From Flavobacteriales bacterium (GTDB lineage: Bacteria > Bacteroidota > Bacteroidia > Flavobacteriales_F > PHOS-HE28): a stretch of DNA of 64,000 nt. Location of the stretch: assembly GCA_016703105.1 (NCBI GenBank), contig JADJCS010000004.1:1-64000 (forward strand), in the 5' to 3' direction. A program made the translations under genes and the position numbers. Below are positions 44,645 to 54,274 of the stretch, one piece after another; the first letter of the stretch is position 1, and each line of letters starts with the position of its first letter. The notes under the pieces are model-generated. The model saw nothing but the letters and a program-made list of their open reading frames with translations. It searched no databases and was not told the DNA's origin.

Positions 44645-45021
44645 ATGGCACAGAAGAACATGCCCCTCCCCGGCAAGGACAACAACAGCAGGGAACCAAC
44701 CCCACGGACCGGCGCACCAATGAAACGGGAGATGCGGCCAATGCCGACAGGCAGCCTGGGAAAGCAGATGCGCAAAGGGACACCGCAGGTCCTCAGATGG
44801 GCACCCGCCTGGACCGTGGCAATGCTTCGTTCGTACACAACCCAGGTCGTGATATCACAACCGGCGGGTCTGGCGGTGATGGAACCAACCGCGATATGCC
44901 CAATTCGGATGCGCCCGATGGTTCTGCGGAGACCGTGCGCGATGCCGAGGACTTGGATGACAACGACCTCCCCGATGACGCGGCGGAAATAGAGGACGAA
45001 CAAGAAGGCTCCAAAGCCTGA
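44645..45021 (+). CDS. small acidic disordered protein, likely one frameshift
   Basis: Begins MAQKNMPLPGKDNNSREP (ATG 44645) in one frame and continues NPTDRRTNETGDAANADRQ ... AEDEQEGSKA-like acidic tail (ending at 45021) in another; a missing base near 44690-44700 would join them into about 125 residues. The tail has DAEDLDDNDLPDDAAEIEDE. Hydrophilic and probably unstructured. The uninterrupted piece starts at 44797. A terminator follows. Confidence 0.4.
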
Positions 45022-45046
45022 GCGCCATCCTTTTCACACCACTGAG

Positions 45047-45080
45047 CGAAGGCCCTCTCTTACCGAGCGGGCCTTCGGCA
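45047..45080 (+). terminator. hairpin terminator
   Basis: 9-bp perfect stem cgaaggccc / gggccttcg with a 13-base loop, 25 bases after the stop at 45021. Confidence 0.6.
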
Positions 45081-45294
45081 TTCCTACAAGGCCATGCGAT
45101 CACAACGCGTCTCACCTCAACGACTCAAGGCGTGACCCGGATGAAGCCGTTATCGGGCTCCGGCTTCCCGTGGAAGGTTGATAGAACAGGACTGACCAGA
45201 GCACCTCGTGCGGGTCAGCCTTGGTGGCGCTTCGCTCCCCAGGTCGCTCATGGTCCCGGTGGTCAGTACCTTGCTCCCACGCGACCCTTTCGTT

Positions 45295-45792
45295 TCAATG
45301 GGCCCGCGTGGCAAGACCCAGAAAGACCTGAAGATCATCCCAGGGGAGCCCGGCGTACCAGCGGTCCACACGTGCGTGGCCGTTTACCGTCGCGCAATGC
45401 CACAACCCGGATTTCAACCCGTGCGCGAACGTTCCAGCTGACTCCAGTCGGCCGTTCGCATGATAGAACGAAAAGGCCCCATGCCGGTCGTTCAGCGCGA
45501 CATCCGAATAGCTGCCCTCCATGCGTAGCTGACCGTTGGCATCGTTCACGCGTACCCCATAGCTACCATCCGCACCACGAACCGTGGTCCGCACCATGGG
45601 ATCCTTCGCTTTACGTAGCGCGACGGTTTGCATATCGGGACCTACCAGGTCCGGCTTCGAGGGCGCATGTCCCATCGCACCGCTCGCTACGGGAACCACC
45701 TGCGCCAGCCCTTGGGCTCGGAGCGAAGTCGACATCATGCTCATGGCGAAAAGGAGAACGGCACCGGGGAGGAACGTATGCGTGGGGTTCAT
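45295..45792 (-). CDS. secreted MORN/YwqK-like repeat protein
   Basis: 165 residues from ATG 45792, which gives a signal peptide (hydrophobic AVLLFAMSMMSTSLRAQ). The mature part contains two or three MORN-like units: NDANGQLRMEGSYSDVALND, HGAFSFYHANGRLESAGTF and HGLKSGLWHCATVNGHARVD. These resemble the 'YwqK-like' repeats frequent in Bacteroidota secreted proteins; function unknown. The end (WYAGLPWDDLQVFLGLATRAH) looks unusually abrupt, so a C-terminal frameshift is possible. Divergent to the gene starting at 46071. Confidence 0.6.
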   Translation of the reverse strand: MNPTHTFLPGAVLLFAMSMMSTSLRAQGLAQVVPVASGAMGHAPSKPDLVGPDMQTVALRKAKDPMVRTTVRGADGSYGVRVNDANGQLRMEGSYSDVALNDRHGAFSFYHANGRLESAGTFAHGLKSGLWHCATVNGHARVDRWYAGLPWDDLQVFLGLATRAH

Positions 45793-46070
45793 CGGGTCGT
45801 GGGTTTGGACACGACCGGCCACCGCCGATCCCGAGCCAACCTCCCCCATGGAGCGATCCCCCTTGATGGCAGGCTCTTCCCGCAGATCCCACTTTACCGG
45901 GTGCCGGGCGGTCCTGTCCCAAACACCGCACTATCGCGCATGGGCATCCCCATCCTTCTTCCTTGCCGCGCTGTGCCCGACATCGGGAACGGTCCTGTCG
46001 CCATGCGAAGATGTGTGCCGACCAGCACCGGTTCAGCTAACAGGAACGGTTCTTGTCCTGTTGGTCATCT

Positions 46071-46475
46071 ATGTGGGAGCCTCTGGAGAAGATCGATTCG
46101 TTGTTGCGCAGGTATGATCGCTTCGCCTACGATCTGCGCGGTGAATGCCGTGTGCTGTATGGCATTGTAGTGGCGTACCGCGCCGCGGACGATGCTTTGA
46201 CGACCAGCCATTTGCCGCGCGCCATCGCCCGGGCATTAGCGCACGATGGGATCCTGGGAGCTTGGCGCGATCCGGCTACAGAACGGGTGGTCTATGAAAG
46301 TTGCAGGCTCTTCACCGACCAGGAGCATGCCTTGCGTTTCGCACGGGCACAAGGGCAATGCTCCGTGCACAACCTGAACCGCATGCTGGAGATCGCCGTG
46401 ACACCGTCAGCATCGCGATCCATGAACGGGAAGGATGCCACAGCGCTGTTGCCGCAGTTCCCTCGCGGGCTTTGA
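46071..46475 (+). CDS. hypothetical protein
   Basis: 134 residues from the ATG at 46071 (MWEPLEKIDSLLRRYDRFAY). Alpha-helical with conserved-looking blocks (ALAHDGILGAWRDPATERVVY and SCRLFTDQEHALRFARAQGQ). No membrane segment or named domain. Codon composition is normal for the window. An upstream in-frame start at 46053 is less likely. The following 220 bases (46476-46695) contain no visible gene. Confidence 0.5.
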   Translation: MWEPLEKIDSLLRRYDRFAYDLRGECRVLYGIVVAYRAADDALTTSHLPRAIARALAHDGILGAWRDPATERVVYESCRLFTDQEHALRFARAQGQCSVHNLNRMLEIAVTPSASRSMNGKDATALLPQFPRGL

Positions 46476-46695
46476 CCGAGGGCTCCTCCGATCGTGGGAT
46501 CGATCCCACAGTGTGATCGATGGTCCGGACACAACGGGGAGCGCTTTCCACGCTGTCGTACCACGGCGCTGAACGGGCTCTGGGTTGCGCGCTGCCTTCG
46601 ATCGGCGCTGCCAAGAGATCCTCGCTCGCGGTTGTTCGCACAGTATTGTGGTGCGGCACTTGCCGTGATCCTCCCCAACCATAAAACCCTTCACA

Positions 46696-46863
46696 ATGGC
46701 CACTCCCAAGAAAGTCGAAAAGAAGAAAGGTGCTCCTATAGTGCGCATGCATGACGAGGATGATGCGGATCGGATCGGCAACCCCGCCTCGGACGAGATC
46801 GACGAGGACCTGACGGCGACCACGGAGGAGGATCCTGGCGTGGACCCGGACGAAAAGGAGTGA
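46696..46863 (+). CDS. small acidic protein (55 aa)
   Basis: A short gene with a clear ATG: MATPKKVEKKKGAP, then MHDEDDADRIGNPASDEIDE and an acidic tail ending DPDEKE. A basic N-terminus followed by an acidic C-terminus suggests a small intrinsically disordered protein, of the same kind as the others around it. It is followed by a strong hairpin at 46951 shared with the convergent CsbD gene. Confidence 0.55.
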   Translation: MATPKKVEKKKGAPIVRMHDEDDADRIGNPASDEIDEDLTATTEEDPGVDPDEKE

Positions 46864-46950
46864 CCGCCGCGCGGGTCAGAAAGAAAGGGCCGATCCCAAA
46901 GAGGTGGCCCCCGTTCCACCTGGTGGTCTGTGACCGTGATCCTCACGAAT

Positions 46951-46985
46951 GATGAACGCACGGCCTTCTGGACCGTGCGTTCATC
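46951..46985. terminator. strong bidirectional terminator
   Basis: 13-bp perfect stem gatgaacgcacgg / ccgtgcgttcatc with a 9-base loop between the convergent small acidic gene (46863) and csbD-like gene (46997). Confidence 0.8.
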
Positions 46986-46996
46986 GATGCTCTGGC

Positions 46997-47218
46997 TCAG
47001 TGCCGAACCGGATCCTTGGTCGTGTGACGATCGATGAGCGCATCGATCTCGTCCTTCGTCTTGCCCAGGCGCTCCTGCAATCGCCCGTGGAGTTCATCCT
47101 CCTTCCCTTCCACGTACAGCAGGTCGTTGTCCGTCAGGTCGGCGAATTCCTGCTTCAGCTTTCCTTTCAACTGGTTCCAGTTGCCTTTGATCTTGTCCTT
47201 CATGCTGTCCATGGTCAT
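46997..47218 (-). CDS. CsbD family general-stress protein
   Basis: 73 residues. MKDKIKGNWNQLKGKLKQEF and LQERLGKTKDEID are the two halves of the CsbD signature (KG-x-x-x-Q-x-KGK, then G-x-x-Q-x-R-x-GK-like). CsbD proteins are small, charged, abundant stress proteins (sigma-B dependent in Bacillus); molecular function unknown. The first ATG at 47218 and the third codon ATG (47212) are both possible starts. Confidence 0.9.
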   Translation of the reverse strand: MTMDSMKDKIKGNWNQLKGKLKQEFADLTDNDLLYVEGKEDELHGRLQERLGKTKDEIDALIDRHTTKDPVRH

Positions 47219-47478
47219 TTCTGTTTAGGGACGTGGCGACACGCACCGTGCCATACCAATTGAAGATCGGGCACCGTGGTGCGTAGTGCCCGATCCTTCG
47301 TGCCAATGGGCACCCTCCTCTCCGCGCGGGCCTTTTCCTCCTGATATCCATGCTCCGTTCTCTGTGAATGCCCTACCGCGATCAAGGGAACCGTGTTCCA
47401 CAGATGCGCCTTCCGCTGGAATGAAATTGGATGTGCCACCGCACCTGTTCTCTTGGGCACGACATACAGCCCACTTCC

Positions 47479-48060
47479 ATGGACCTCCAACTCGAACCCT
47501 CCCACCTCTCCTTCTTCGAGCGCAATGTGGCCCAAAAGCGCTGGCACTATGTGCATTTCCATGAGAATGGACCGGAACTCGTGGACGGCATCTGCCGCTT
47601 CCTGCATCCCGCGCTGAGGCCCGGGCACGCAGGCATCGTGGTCGCCACACCAGCGCATTTGGCCGGGGTGCGCGAGCGCGCTTCCATCTTCGGCCTGGAC
47701 CTGGAAGCAGCGGAAGCCAACGGACAATTCGTTCCGCTGGACGCTGAGGAACTGCTCTCCCGGATCATGGTCAATGGCCTGCCCGACCACACGCCATTCC
47801 ATGTGATCGTACAGGGCCTCTTGCAGAAGACCGCCGAGACGTATCCCTACTTGCACATCTACGGGGAAATGGTCGCGCTTCTATGGCAGAAGGGCAATGA
47901 AATGGGAACGCACTTGCTGGAGGAACTATGGAACAACCTCGGACGCATGCGGCCCTTCTCGCTGCTTTGTGGCTACCCCAAGAGCGCTTTCGATTCGGGT
48001 GAGCATGCCAACAGTTTCGCCCGCATCTGCAATGCTCATTCGCATGTGAACGCGGCCTAG
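47479..48060 (+). CDS. MEDS-domain sensory protein
   Basis: 193 residues from ATG 47479. HYVHFHENGPELVDGICRFLHPAL and AGIVVATPAHLAGVRERASI match the MEDS (DcmR-like sensory) domain, a RecA/KaiC-like fold without a complete P-loop; then YGEMVALLWQKGNEMGTHLLEELWN and FSLLCGYP complete it. MEDS proteins usually act with histidine kinases or anti-sigma factors in signalling. The next unit downstream is the giant CheB/CheR kinase, 133 bases away, so they may cooperate. Confidence 0.85.
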   Translation: MDLQLEPSHLSFFERNVAQKRWHYVHFHENGPELVDGICRFLHPALRPGHAGIVVATPAHLAGVRERASIFGLDLEAAEANGQFVPLDAEELLSRIMVNGLPDHTPFHVIVQGLLQKTAETYPYLHIYGEMVALLWQKGNEMGTHLLEELWNNLGRMRPFSLLCGYPKSAFDSGEHANSFARICNAHSHVNAA

Positions 48061-48192
48061 TGAGCATCATGAGGGAGCGTTCGGCAGCAGCGGGAAAGAT
48101 CTTCTCCGGATCTGTGGAAATGTTTCCACATTGGCTTTTGCTCTCCCGTCAGTTTAATTCGCTTCCGCTGATCCGGCCCATCCGGAACTGAC

Positions 48193-48342
48193 ATGGACAC
48201 CACATCGATCACCGAGGCGGACCACCCGCCGATGTTGTCCCTCACGGAGACGGCCGCCATGCTGCGCTGCCATCCGAACACGGTGCGCGCATGGGTACGC
48301 CAGGGCAAGTTGACCGCGTTCCCATGGGGCCCGAGAAGGTGA
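48193..48342 (+). CDS. excisionase/MerR-type helix-turn-helix, in front of CheB-CheR kinase
   Basis: 49 codons from ATG 48193. LSLTETAAMLRCHPNTVRAW and VRQGKLTAF form a typical HTH_17 (excisionase-like) winged helix. The stop at 48340 comes from a frame difference: the expected continuation of an HTH_17 domain (MGPEKVNMFLKDDVERLRK) is read in the next frame, which is open into the CheB domain. So this is either the N-terminus of the giant protein, separated by one indel at 48318-48326, or a separate gene translated with a frameshift. Confidence 0.65.
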   Translation: MDTTSITEADHPPMLSLTETAAMLRCHPNTVRAWVRQGKLTAFPWGPRR

Positions 48343-51300
48343 ACATGTTCCTGAAGGACGACGTGGAGCGCCTGAGGAAACCCTTGGAACGCGCCGGCGT
48401 GATCGTGAAGGATGACAAGCACGCGTTCCCCGTGGTGGGCATCGGTGCGTCGGCCGGTGGACTGGATGCGATGTCACGTTTGCTTCAACAGCTCCCGACG
48501 GACCTAGGCCTGGCCTACGTGTTCGTAACGCATCAGGAGAAGGACCAGGAGAGGACCCTTTGCGACCTGTTGCGGAAGAAGACAACGATGCCCGTGTTCG
48601 TGCTGGAGAACGGGATGAAGCTGGAACCCGATCGCCTATACGTGAACCCCGCGGGCATGCACACGGCGGTGATCAACGGAACCTTCACGCTACAGGTGCC
48701 GCGCGGTGTTCACGGACAGGCCAACCGGCCCGTTGATGCATTCTTCACCGCACTGGCGAACGAGTACCAGAACAACGCCATCGGCATCGTGCTTTCGGGC
48801 GGCGGCATGGACGGTACCGAAGGCTTGCGTGCGATCAAGGCGGAGGATGGGCTCACGATCGCGCAGGACGGATCGGCGCAGGACAAGGGCATGCCCGAGA
48901 GCGCGCAGGAAGCCGGCGTGGTGGATCTAGTGCGCGCACCGGAGGACATCGGACCGGAGCTGGTGCAGCTGATCAAGGAACTGTATCCGGGCGGCAAGGC
49001 GCGGATCCCTTCCAAGCACGAGAACGAACTGCGCCGCATTCTGCAGTATGTCTTGGAGCAACGGGGCGTTGATTTCAGTGAATACAAGGAGAGCACCATC
49101 CACCGCCGCATCATCCGGCGCATGGTGTTGAGCAAGTGCCGCAAGCTCTCGGAATACTCGGCGCTCTTGCGGGGAATTCCAACAGAGCTCGACACGCTCT
49201 ATAGCGATCTGCTCATCAACGTCACCAGCTTCTTCCGGGATCCGGCCTTCCACAAGGCGCTCAGCGAGGGCGTATTCCCTGACCTCTTCAAGGAACGATC
49301 CGCTACCGATACGCTGCGCATCTGGGTGCCCGCCTGCGCCGGCGGTGAGGAAGTGGTGTCCATCGCCATCACATTGCTGGAGTTCCTCGGCGAGCAGGCC
49401 ATGAACACCCCGGTCCAGATCTTCGCCACGGACCTCAACGAGCGCACCATTGAGAAGGCGCGTCTCGGCATTTACAAGAAGAGCGCGCTACAGGATATGG
49501 CCCCCGAACGCGTGGCCAAGTTCTTCATGCATGTGGACGGTCACTACCAGGTGATCAAGCCGATCCGCGACATGTGCGTGTTCGCGAAGCACGACCTGTT
49601 GAAGGATCCGCCCTTCAGTCGCGTGGACCTGATCAGCTGCCAGAACGTGCTGATCTACCTGGAAGGCCCGGCGCAGGGGCGCATCCTCAAGTCGTTCCAT
49701 TACGCGCTCAAGCCAGCGGGCTTTCTCGTCCTTGGAAAGTCGGAAACGCCCGCGAACGCAGGCGACATCTTCATACAACCCGAGCGCGATCACAAGGTGT
49801 ACCGCAAGAAACGCAGGGGCAGTGGTCGGCTGGACTTCGACCTGCGATACAAACCTGCTCCTGCGGCGACTTCATCCAACGGATCTGGACCTGCAATGAC
49901 GCGATTAGCTGGTCCACGTGGCGACCTGGACCGCGAGCTGGAGCAGTTGCTGCTGCACCGGTACGTGCCCGCGAGCGTGCTGGTGAACAAAGACCTGGAG
50001 ATCGTTCGCTTCCTCGGATCCTCCGCGCCTTTCCTCGGGCCCAGCGCAGGCCGCGCGAGCCTCAGCTTGTTGAAGATGGTGCGTGACGATCTCGCCTTCG
50101 AGCTGCGGGCGTTGTTGCACAAAGCGCGAAATGAGAACATTCCCGTGCGCAAGAGCGGCATCCCCATCCGCTTGAACAGCGGCCTACAGGATGTGAGCAT
50201 CGAAGTGCTGCCTCTGGGCGGCACGCCCGGTCCGCACTTTCTGGTGCTGTTCAAGGAGGAGGGTGTTGCTGTTGCGGCGGACATGCCTGCGGCCAAAGGA
50301 GATCCTGGCAAGCGAGCGATCGACGTGCGCGATAAGCGGATCGCCCAGCTCGAACAGGAATTGCGCGAGGCCCGCGAACAGGTGCGGCTGGTGAGCGAGG
50401 AGAGCGAGATCACCTTGCAGGAATTGCAAGCCGCCAATGAAGAGGTGGTCTCGAGCAACGAAGAATTGCAGAGCATCAACGAAGAACTCGAGACGAGCAA
50501 AGAAGAACTCCAATCCATAAACGAAGAGTTCGCCACGATCAACGAGGAGCTCCAGTCACGCAATGAATGCCTGCTGGAGAGCGAGGAGCGCTACCGCAAA
50601 CTGATCGACCTGATGCCTGTTGCCGTGTACACCTGCGATACTAGCGGGCATGTGCGCCTGTTCAATGAAGCCGCTGTTCGCCTGTGGGGCCGCACGCCGG
50701 TGGTGGGTGAAGCGCTGCGGTACGGATCGGCCAGCATGCGCACCGCAGAGGGCCCACTGGACCGCTGCCCCATGGCCGTGGCCATCAAGGAGGAGCGCGC
50801 CATGGCGGACATCGAGGCGGTGGTGGTGCAGCCCAATGGTGAGCAACGTGCTGTTCTGGCCAACCCAACGCCGCTCTACGACCACCATGGGAAGATCAGT
50901 GGTGCCATCAATGTGCTGGTGGACATCACCGAGCGGCAGCAGCTCTCCGGCATGCTCGAGCGGAGCCTGAACGAGATCTACATCTTCGACCTGGAGGAGC
51001 TGAGGTTCGAGTACGTGAACCACGGCGCCCTGAGCAATCTGGGGTATACACTCGAGCAGATGCGTGCCATGACGCCGGTGGACATCAAGCCCGAATTGGA
51101 TGTGCGGCAATTCGAAGCGCTGGTGAGGCCTCTTCGCAGCGGTCAAAAGGAAAAGCTCCTGTTCCATACCATACACCGCCGTGCCGATGGAAGTGACTAC
51201 CCCGTGGAGGTACACCTGCAGATCGTGAACAATGGCCCCAAGCGCTCGTTCATGGCCATGATCCTCGACATCACGGAAAGGAAACTGGATGAAGAGCGCC

Positions 51301-53933
51301 TGAGGGTGGTAACGAACACCGGAAAACTCGGGATCTGGGATTGGGACATCGAAGCCGACACAATTACCTGGACCGACCCCGTCTATGAAGTACACGGTGT
51401 GGTGAAGGGAGCCTTCGAACCGACCATGGCGGGGTATGCCGAACTGATCCACCCCGAAGATCGCGATAGGGTCACCACCGCGATCAAGAAGTCCCTGGAG
51501 GAAGATGCTCCATACGAGATCGAATTCCGTGCTAGGAACGCCTCCGGTGTGGTGCACTGGGTGTACACCAGCGGAGTGGTGCTGCGCGCCAATGGCCGAC
51601 CCGTTCGCATGATGGGTGGAACCATGAACATCACCAGGCGCAAAGAGGCTGAAGAGGCCGCCCGTCGTTTGGCCGCCATCGTGGAAAGCAGCGATGATGC
51701 CATCATCTCCAAGGACCTCAACGGGATACTCACCAGTTGGAACAAGGGTGCGGAACGCATGTTCGGCTACACCCCCGAAGAGATCATCGGCAAGCCCAAT
51801 ACGGTGCTGTTCCCGGCCGACCGCCAGGAGGAAGAGAAGCTACTCTTCGAACGACTGAAGCAAGGCGAGCACATTGAGCACTACGAGACCGTGCGCCTGC
51901 GCAAGGACGGTACGCCGCTGGATGTCTCCTTGGCATTGTCTCCTTTGAAGAACGATCGAGGTGAGATCGTCGGCGCGTCAAAGACGATCCGGGACGTCAC
52001 TGAAAGCAAACGTGCGCGTGAAGCCGTACGCGAAAGTGAAGAGCGTTTCCACCTGTTGGCGGACAGCATGGCGCAACTGGCGTGGATCGTGGATGAGACC
52101 GGAAAGGCCATCTGGTTCAATCGCCGTTGGTTCGACTACACCGGTCTTGATGCGGAGGGCATCCGCGAGAACGTCGGGCGCAACGTGGTGCATCCGGACC
52201 ATTCCGAGCGCATGATCGAAGCGCTGCGGCACAGCCTTGCGCAAGGCACGGACTTCGAACTCGTCTTTCCTTTGCGAAGGCACGATGGTGAATACCGCTG
52301 GTTCCTTTCGCGCATGCTTCCCGTGCGGAACGAGGCGGGCAAGGTGGTCCGGTGGTTCGGCACCAACACCGATGTCACCGCCGAACTTGCAGCCCGTGAG
52401 GAATTGCAACAGAGCGAAGAACGCTTCCGCTTGCTGGCGGACAACATCGGGCAGCTCGCCTGGATGGCCGAGCCCGCCGGTGACATCAACTGGTACAACA
52501 AGCGCTGGTTCGAGTACTCCGGTACCACCTTGGAAGAAATGCGCGGCTGGGGCTGGCAGAAGGTCCACCACCCCGATCATGTCGAGGCGGTGACCGCCAA
52601 GTTCAAGGCGCACATCGAACAGGAGAAGGATTGGGAAGACACCTTCCCCATCCGCGGTGCGGACGGCCAATACCGCTGGTTCCTCTCCCGCGCCTTCCCC
52701 GTGCGCGACGAGCAGGGCAAGGTGGTCCGATGGTTCGGCACCAACACCGATGTCACCGACGAACGTGCAGCGCGTGAGGAACTGCAACAGAGCGAAGAAC
52801 GCTTCCGCTTGCTTGCTGACAATGTGAAGCAGTTGATCTGGATGGCTCCAGCGGACGGAAGCTCCATGTGGTTCAACAAGCGATGGCATGAGTTCACCGG
52901 CATGACCGGCGAGCAGATCCGCATGGATGCGAAGTCGCTCCACCATCCCGATCACTATGATCGCGCGATCAATTCATTGCGGGAGTGCGCCGCCAAGGGA
53001 GAGCCATGGGAGGATACCTTCCCGCTGAAGGGGAAGGACGGGAAGTACCATTGGTTCCTGGCCACGGCCATGCCCGTACACAACGCGGAAGGAAAAGTGG
53101 TCCGTTGGTTCGGCACCTGCACGGACATCACCACCGCGCGCGAGGCACAGGCGCTGATCTACGAGAACGAGGAACGCTTCCGCATGCTCGCGGACAATAT
53201 GAGCCAGATGGCCTATGTGGCCGATGCCGACGGCCGCATCACGTGGGTGAACCGCCGCTGGACGGACTACACCGGAATGGGCGTGGAGGAGATGAACGAC
53301 GGCGGCTGGAGCAAAGCGGTGGATCCAGCCCAGTTCGATGACATGGTCGCTTCCTACACCAGTGCCCAGCAGAAGGGTGATCCGTGGGAATACATTTTCC
53401 GCGTGAAGTCCACCACGGGCGAATACCGCTGGTTCCTTTCCCGCTCGGTCCCCATCCATGGTGAGGACGGCAAAGTGGAGCGTTGGTTCGGTACCAATAC
53501 CGACATCACCGAACAGAAGCTGGCCGAAGAAGCCTTGGAGGAAAGCGCCAAACACAAGGACCACTTCCTCGCCACCCTCGCGCACGAGCTGCGCAACCCG
53601 CTCGCTCCATTGAAGAACGGCTTGCAACTGATGGAGCTGGCACCGGACGATCCGGAAATGCTGGAGACCACCCGTGCCATGATGGTGCGCCAGCTCGATC
53701 ACATGGTGCGCCTGGTGGATGATCTAATGGACCTGAGCCGTATCAGCCGCGGAAAGATCGATCTGGTGAAGGAGCAGGTGCGGCTCGCCGAGGTGATCGG
53801 CACCGCCATGGAAACGAGCAAACCACTGATCGACCGGAACGAGCACCAGTTGAACGTGATCCCAGGCACCGAGGCCAACTCATGGTGCATGGCGACCGTG
53901 ATCGCCTCAACCAAGTCGTATCCAACCTGTTGA
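48324..53933 (+). CDS. giant CheB-CheR-8xPAS sensor histidine kinase
   Basis: About 1870 residues. CheB methylesterase: VVGIGASAGG (Ser), VTHQEKD (His), SGGGMDGTEG (Asp). CheR methyltransferase: NVTSFFRDP, WVPACAGGEEVVSIAIT (SAM site) and DLISCQNVLIYLEG. Then a long coiled coil (ELQAANEEVVSSNEELQSIN type) and eight PAS domains (about 50.58-53.52 kb), the last four nearly identical tandem copies of about 126 residues. HisKA with ATLAHELRNPLAPLKN follows, then the start of HATPase. The frame breaks near 53880, inside HATPase; the rest (HATPase end and receiver) follows in other frames to 54665. No transmembrane segments, so it is a cytoplasmic sensor. Confidence 0.85.
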   Translation: MGPEKVNMFLKDDVERLRKPLERAGVIVKDDKHAFPVVGIGASAGGLDAMSRLLQQLPTDLGLAYVFVTHQEKDQERTLCDLLRKKTTMPVFVLENGMKLEPDRLYVNPAGMHTAVINGTFTLQVPRGVHGQANRPVDAFFTALANEYQNNAIGIVLSGGGMDGTEGLRAIKAEDGLTIAQDGSAQDKGMPESAQEAGVVDLVRAPEDIGPELVQLIKELYPGGKARIPSKHENELRRILQYVLEQRGVDFSEYKESTIHRRIIRRMVLSKCRKLSEYSALLRGIPTELDTLYSDLLINVTSFFRDPAFHKALSEGVFPDLFKERSATDTLRIWVPACAGGEEVVSIAITLLEFLGEQAMNTPVQIFATDLNERTIEKARLGIYKKSALQDMAPERVAKFFMHVDGHYQVIKPIRDMCVFAKHDLLKDPPFSRVDLISCQNVLIYLEGPAQGRILKSFHYALKPAGFLVLGKSETPANAGDIFIQPERDHKVYRKKRRGSGRLDFDLRYKPAPAATSSNGSGPAMTRLAGPRGDLDRELEQLLLHRYVPASVLVNKDLEIVRFLGSSAPFLGPSAGRASLSLLKMVRDDLAFELRALLHKARNENIPVRKSGIPIRLNSGLQDVSIEVLPLGGTPGPHFLVLFKEEGVAVAADMPAAKGDPGKRAIDVRDKRIAQLEQELREAREQVRLVSEESEITLQELQAANEEVVSSNEELQSINEELETSKEELQSINEEFATINEELQSRNECLLESEERYRKLIDLMPVAVYTCDTSGHVRLFNEAAVRLWGRTPVVGEALRYGSASMRTAEGPLDRCPMAVAIKEERAMADIEAVVVQPNGEQRAVLANPTPLYDHHGKISGAINVLVDITERQQLSGMLERSLNEIYIFDLEELRFEYVNHGALSNLGYTLEQMRAMTPVDIKPELDVRQFEALVRPLRSGQKEKLLFHTIHRRADGSDYPVEVHLQIVNNGPKRSFMAMILDITERKLDEERLRVVTNTGKLGIWDWDIEADTITWTDPVYEVHGVVKGAFEPTMAGYAELIHPEDRDRVTTAIKKSLEEDAPYEIEFRARNASGVVHWVYTSGVVLRANGRPVRMMGGTMNITRRKEAEEAARRLAAIVESSDDAIISKDLNGILTSWNKGAERMFGYTPEEIIGKPNTVLFPADRQEEEKLLFERLKQGEHIEHYETVRLRKDGTPLDVSLALSPLKNDRGEIVGASKTIRDVTESKRAREAVRESEERFHLLADSMAQLAWIVDETGKAIWFNRRWFDYTGLDAEGIRENVGRNVVHPDHSERMIEALRHSLAQGTDFELVFPLRRHDGEYRWFLSRMLPVRNEAGKVVRWFGTNTDVTAELAAREELQQSEERFRLLADNIGQLAWMAEPAGDINWYNKRWFEYSGTTLEEMRGWGWQKVHHPDHVEAVTAKFKAHIEQEKDWEDTFPIRGADGQYRWFLSRAFPVRDEQGKVVRWFGTNTDVTDERAAREELQQSEERFRLLADNVKQLIWMAPADGSSMWFNKRWHEFTGMTGEQIRMDAKSLHHPDHYDRAINSLRECAAKGEPWEDTFPLKGKDGKYHWFLATAMPVHNAEGKVVRWFGTCTDITTAREAQALIYENEERFRMLADNMSQMAYVADADGRITWVNRRWTDYTGMGVEEMNDGGWSKAVDPAQFDDMVASYTSAQQKGDPWEYIFRVKSTTGEYRWFLSRSVPIHGEDGKVERWFGTNTDITEQKLAEEALEESAKHKDHFLATLAHELRNPLAPLKNGLQLMELAPDDPEMLETTRAMMVRQLDHMVRLVDDLMDLSRISRGKIDLVKEQVRLAEVIGTAMETSKPLIDRNEHQLNVIPGTEANSWCMATVIASTKSYPTC

Positions 53934-54274
53934 ACAATGCAGCGAAGTACACTCCGGAAGGAGGACGTATCGATCTGCTCATGCAAAGGGAGAACGATCA
54001 GGCGGTCATCCGGGTGAGGGACAATGGGATCGGTATCGAACCCGATGCGATCGGGCGGGTGTTCGACATGTTCGCACAGGTCGACACATCGGGAACAACA
54101 CGCCAATGGCGGCTTGGGCATCGGGTTGAACGTGGTGCAACGACTGGTGCGCATGCATCACGGCGAAGTGGAAGGCCGCAGCGAAGGCCTGGGCAAAGGC
54201 AGCGAGTTCATCGTGCGTCTGCCCTTGGTGGCCACGGTGGAATTGCCGCTGCGAACCGAAGTGGCGAAAGGTGA
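53882..54274 (+). CDS. HATPase part of the giant kinase (second frame)
   Basis: Continues the giant protein after a frame change near 53879: MVHGDRDRLNQVVSNLLNNA, AAKYTPEGGRIDL and VIRVRDNGIGIEPD are N and G1 boxes, and VFDMFAQVDTS ends this frame's meaningful part at about 54093. Beyond that the frame is nonsense (Arg-rich). The real continuation (EQHANGGLGIGLNVV) is in the frame open from 54024, so one base is missing near 54090. Confidence 0.6.
   Translation: MVHGDRDRLNQVVSNLLNNAAKYTPEGGRIDLLMQRENDQAVIRVRDNGIGIEPDAIGRVFDMFAQVDTSGTTRQWRLGHRVERGATTGAHASRRSGRPQRRPGQRQRVHRASALGGHGGIAAANRSGER

Noticed and set aside
45132..45866. 244-codon plus-strand ORF
   Set aside because: Overlaps the secreted MORN-like gene on the opposite strand, which has a signal peptide and repeats; the ORF is Arg/Pro/Ser-rich noise.
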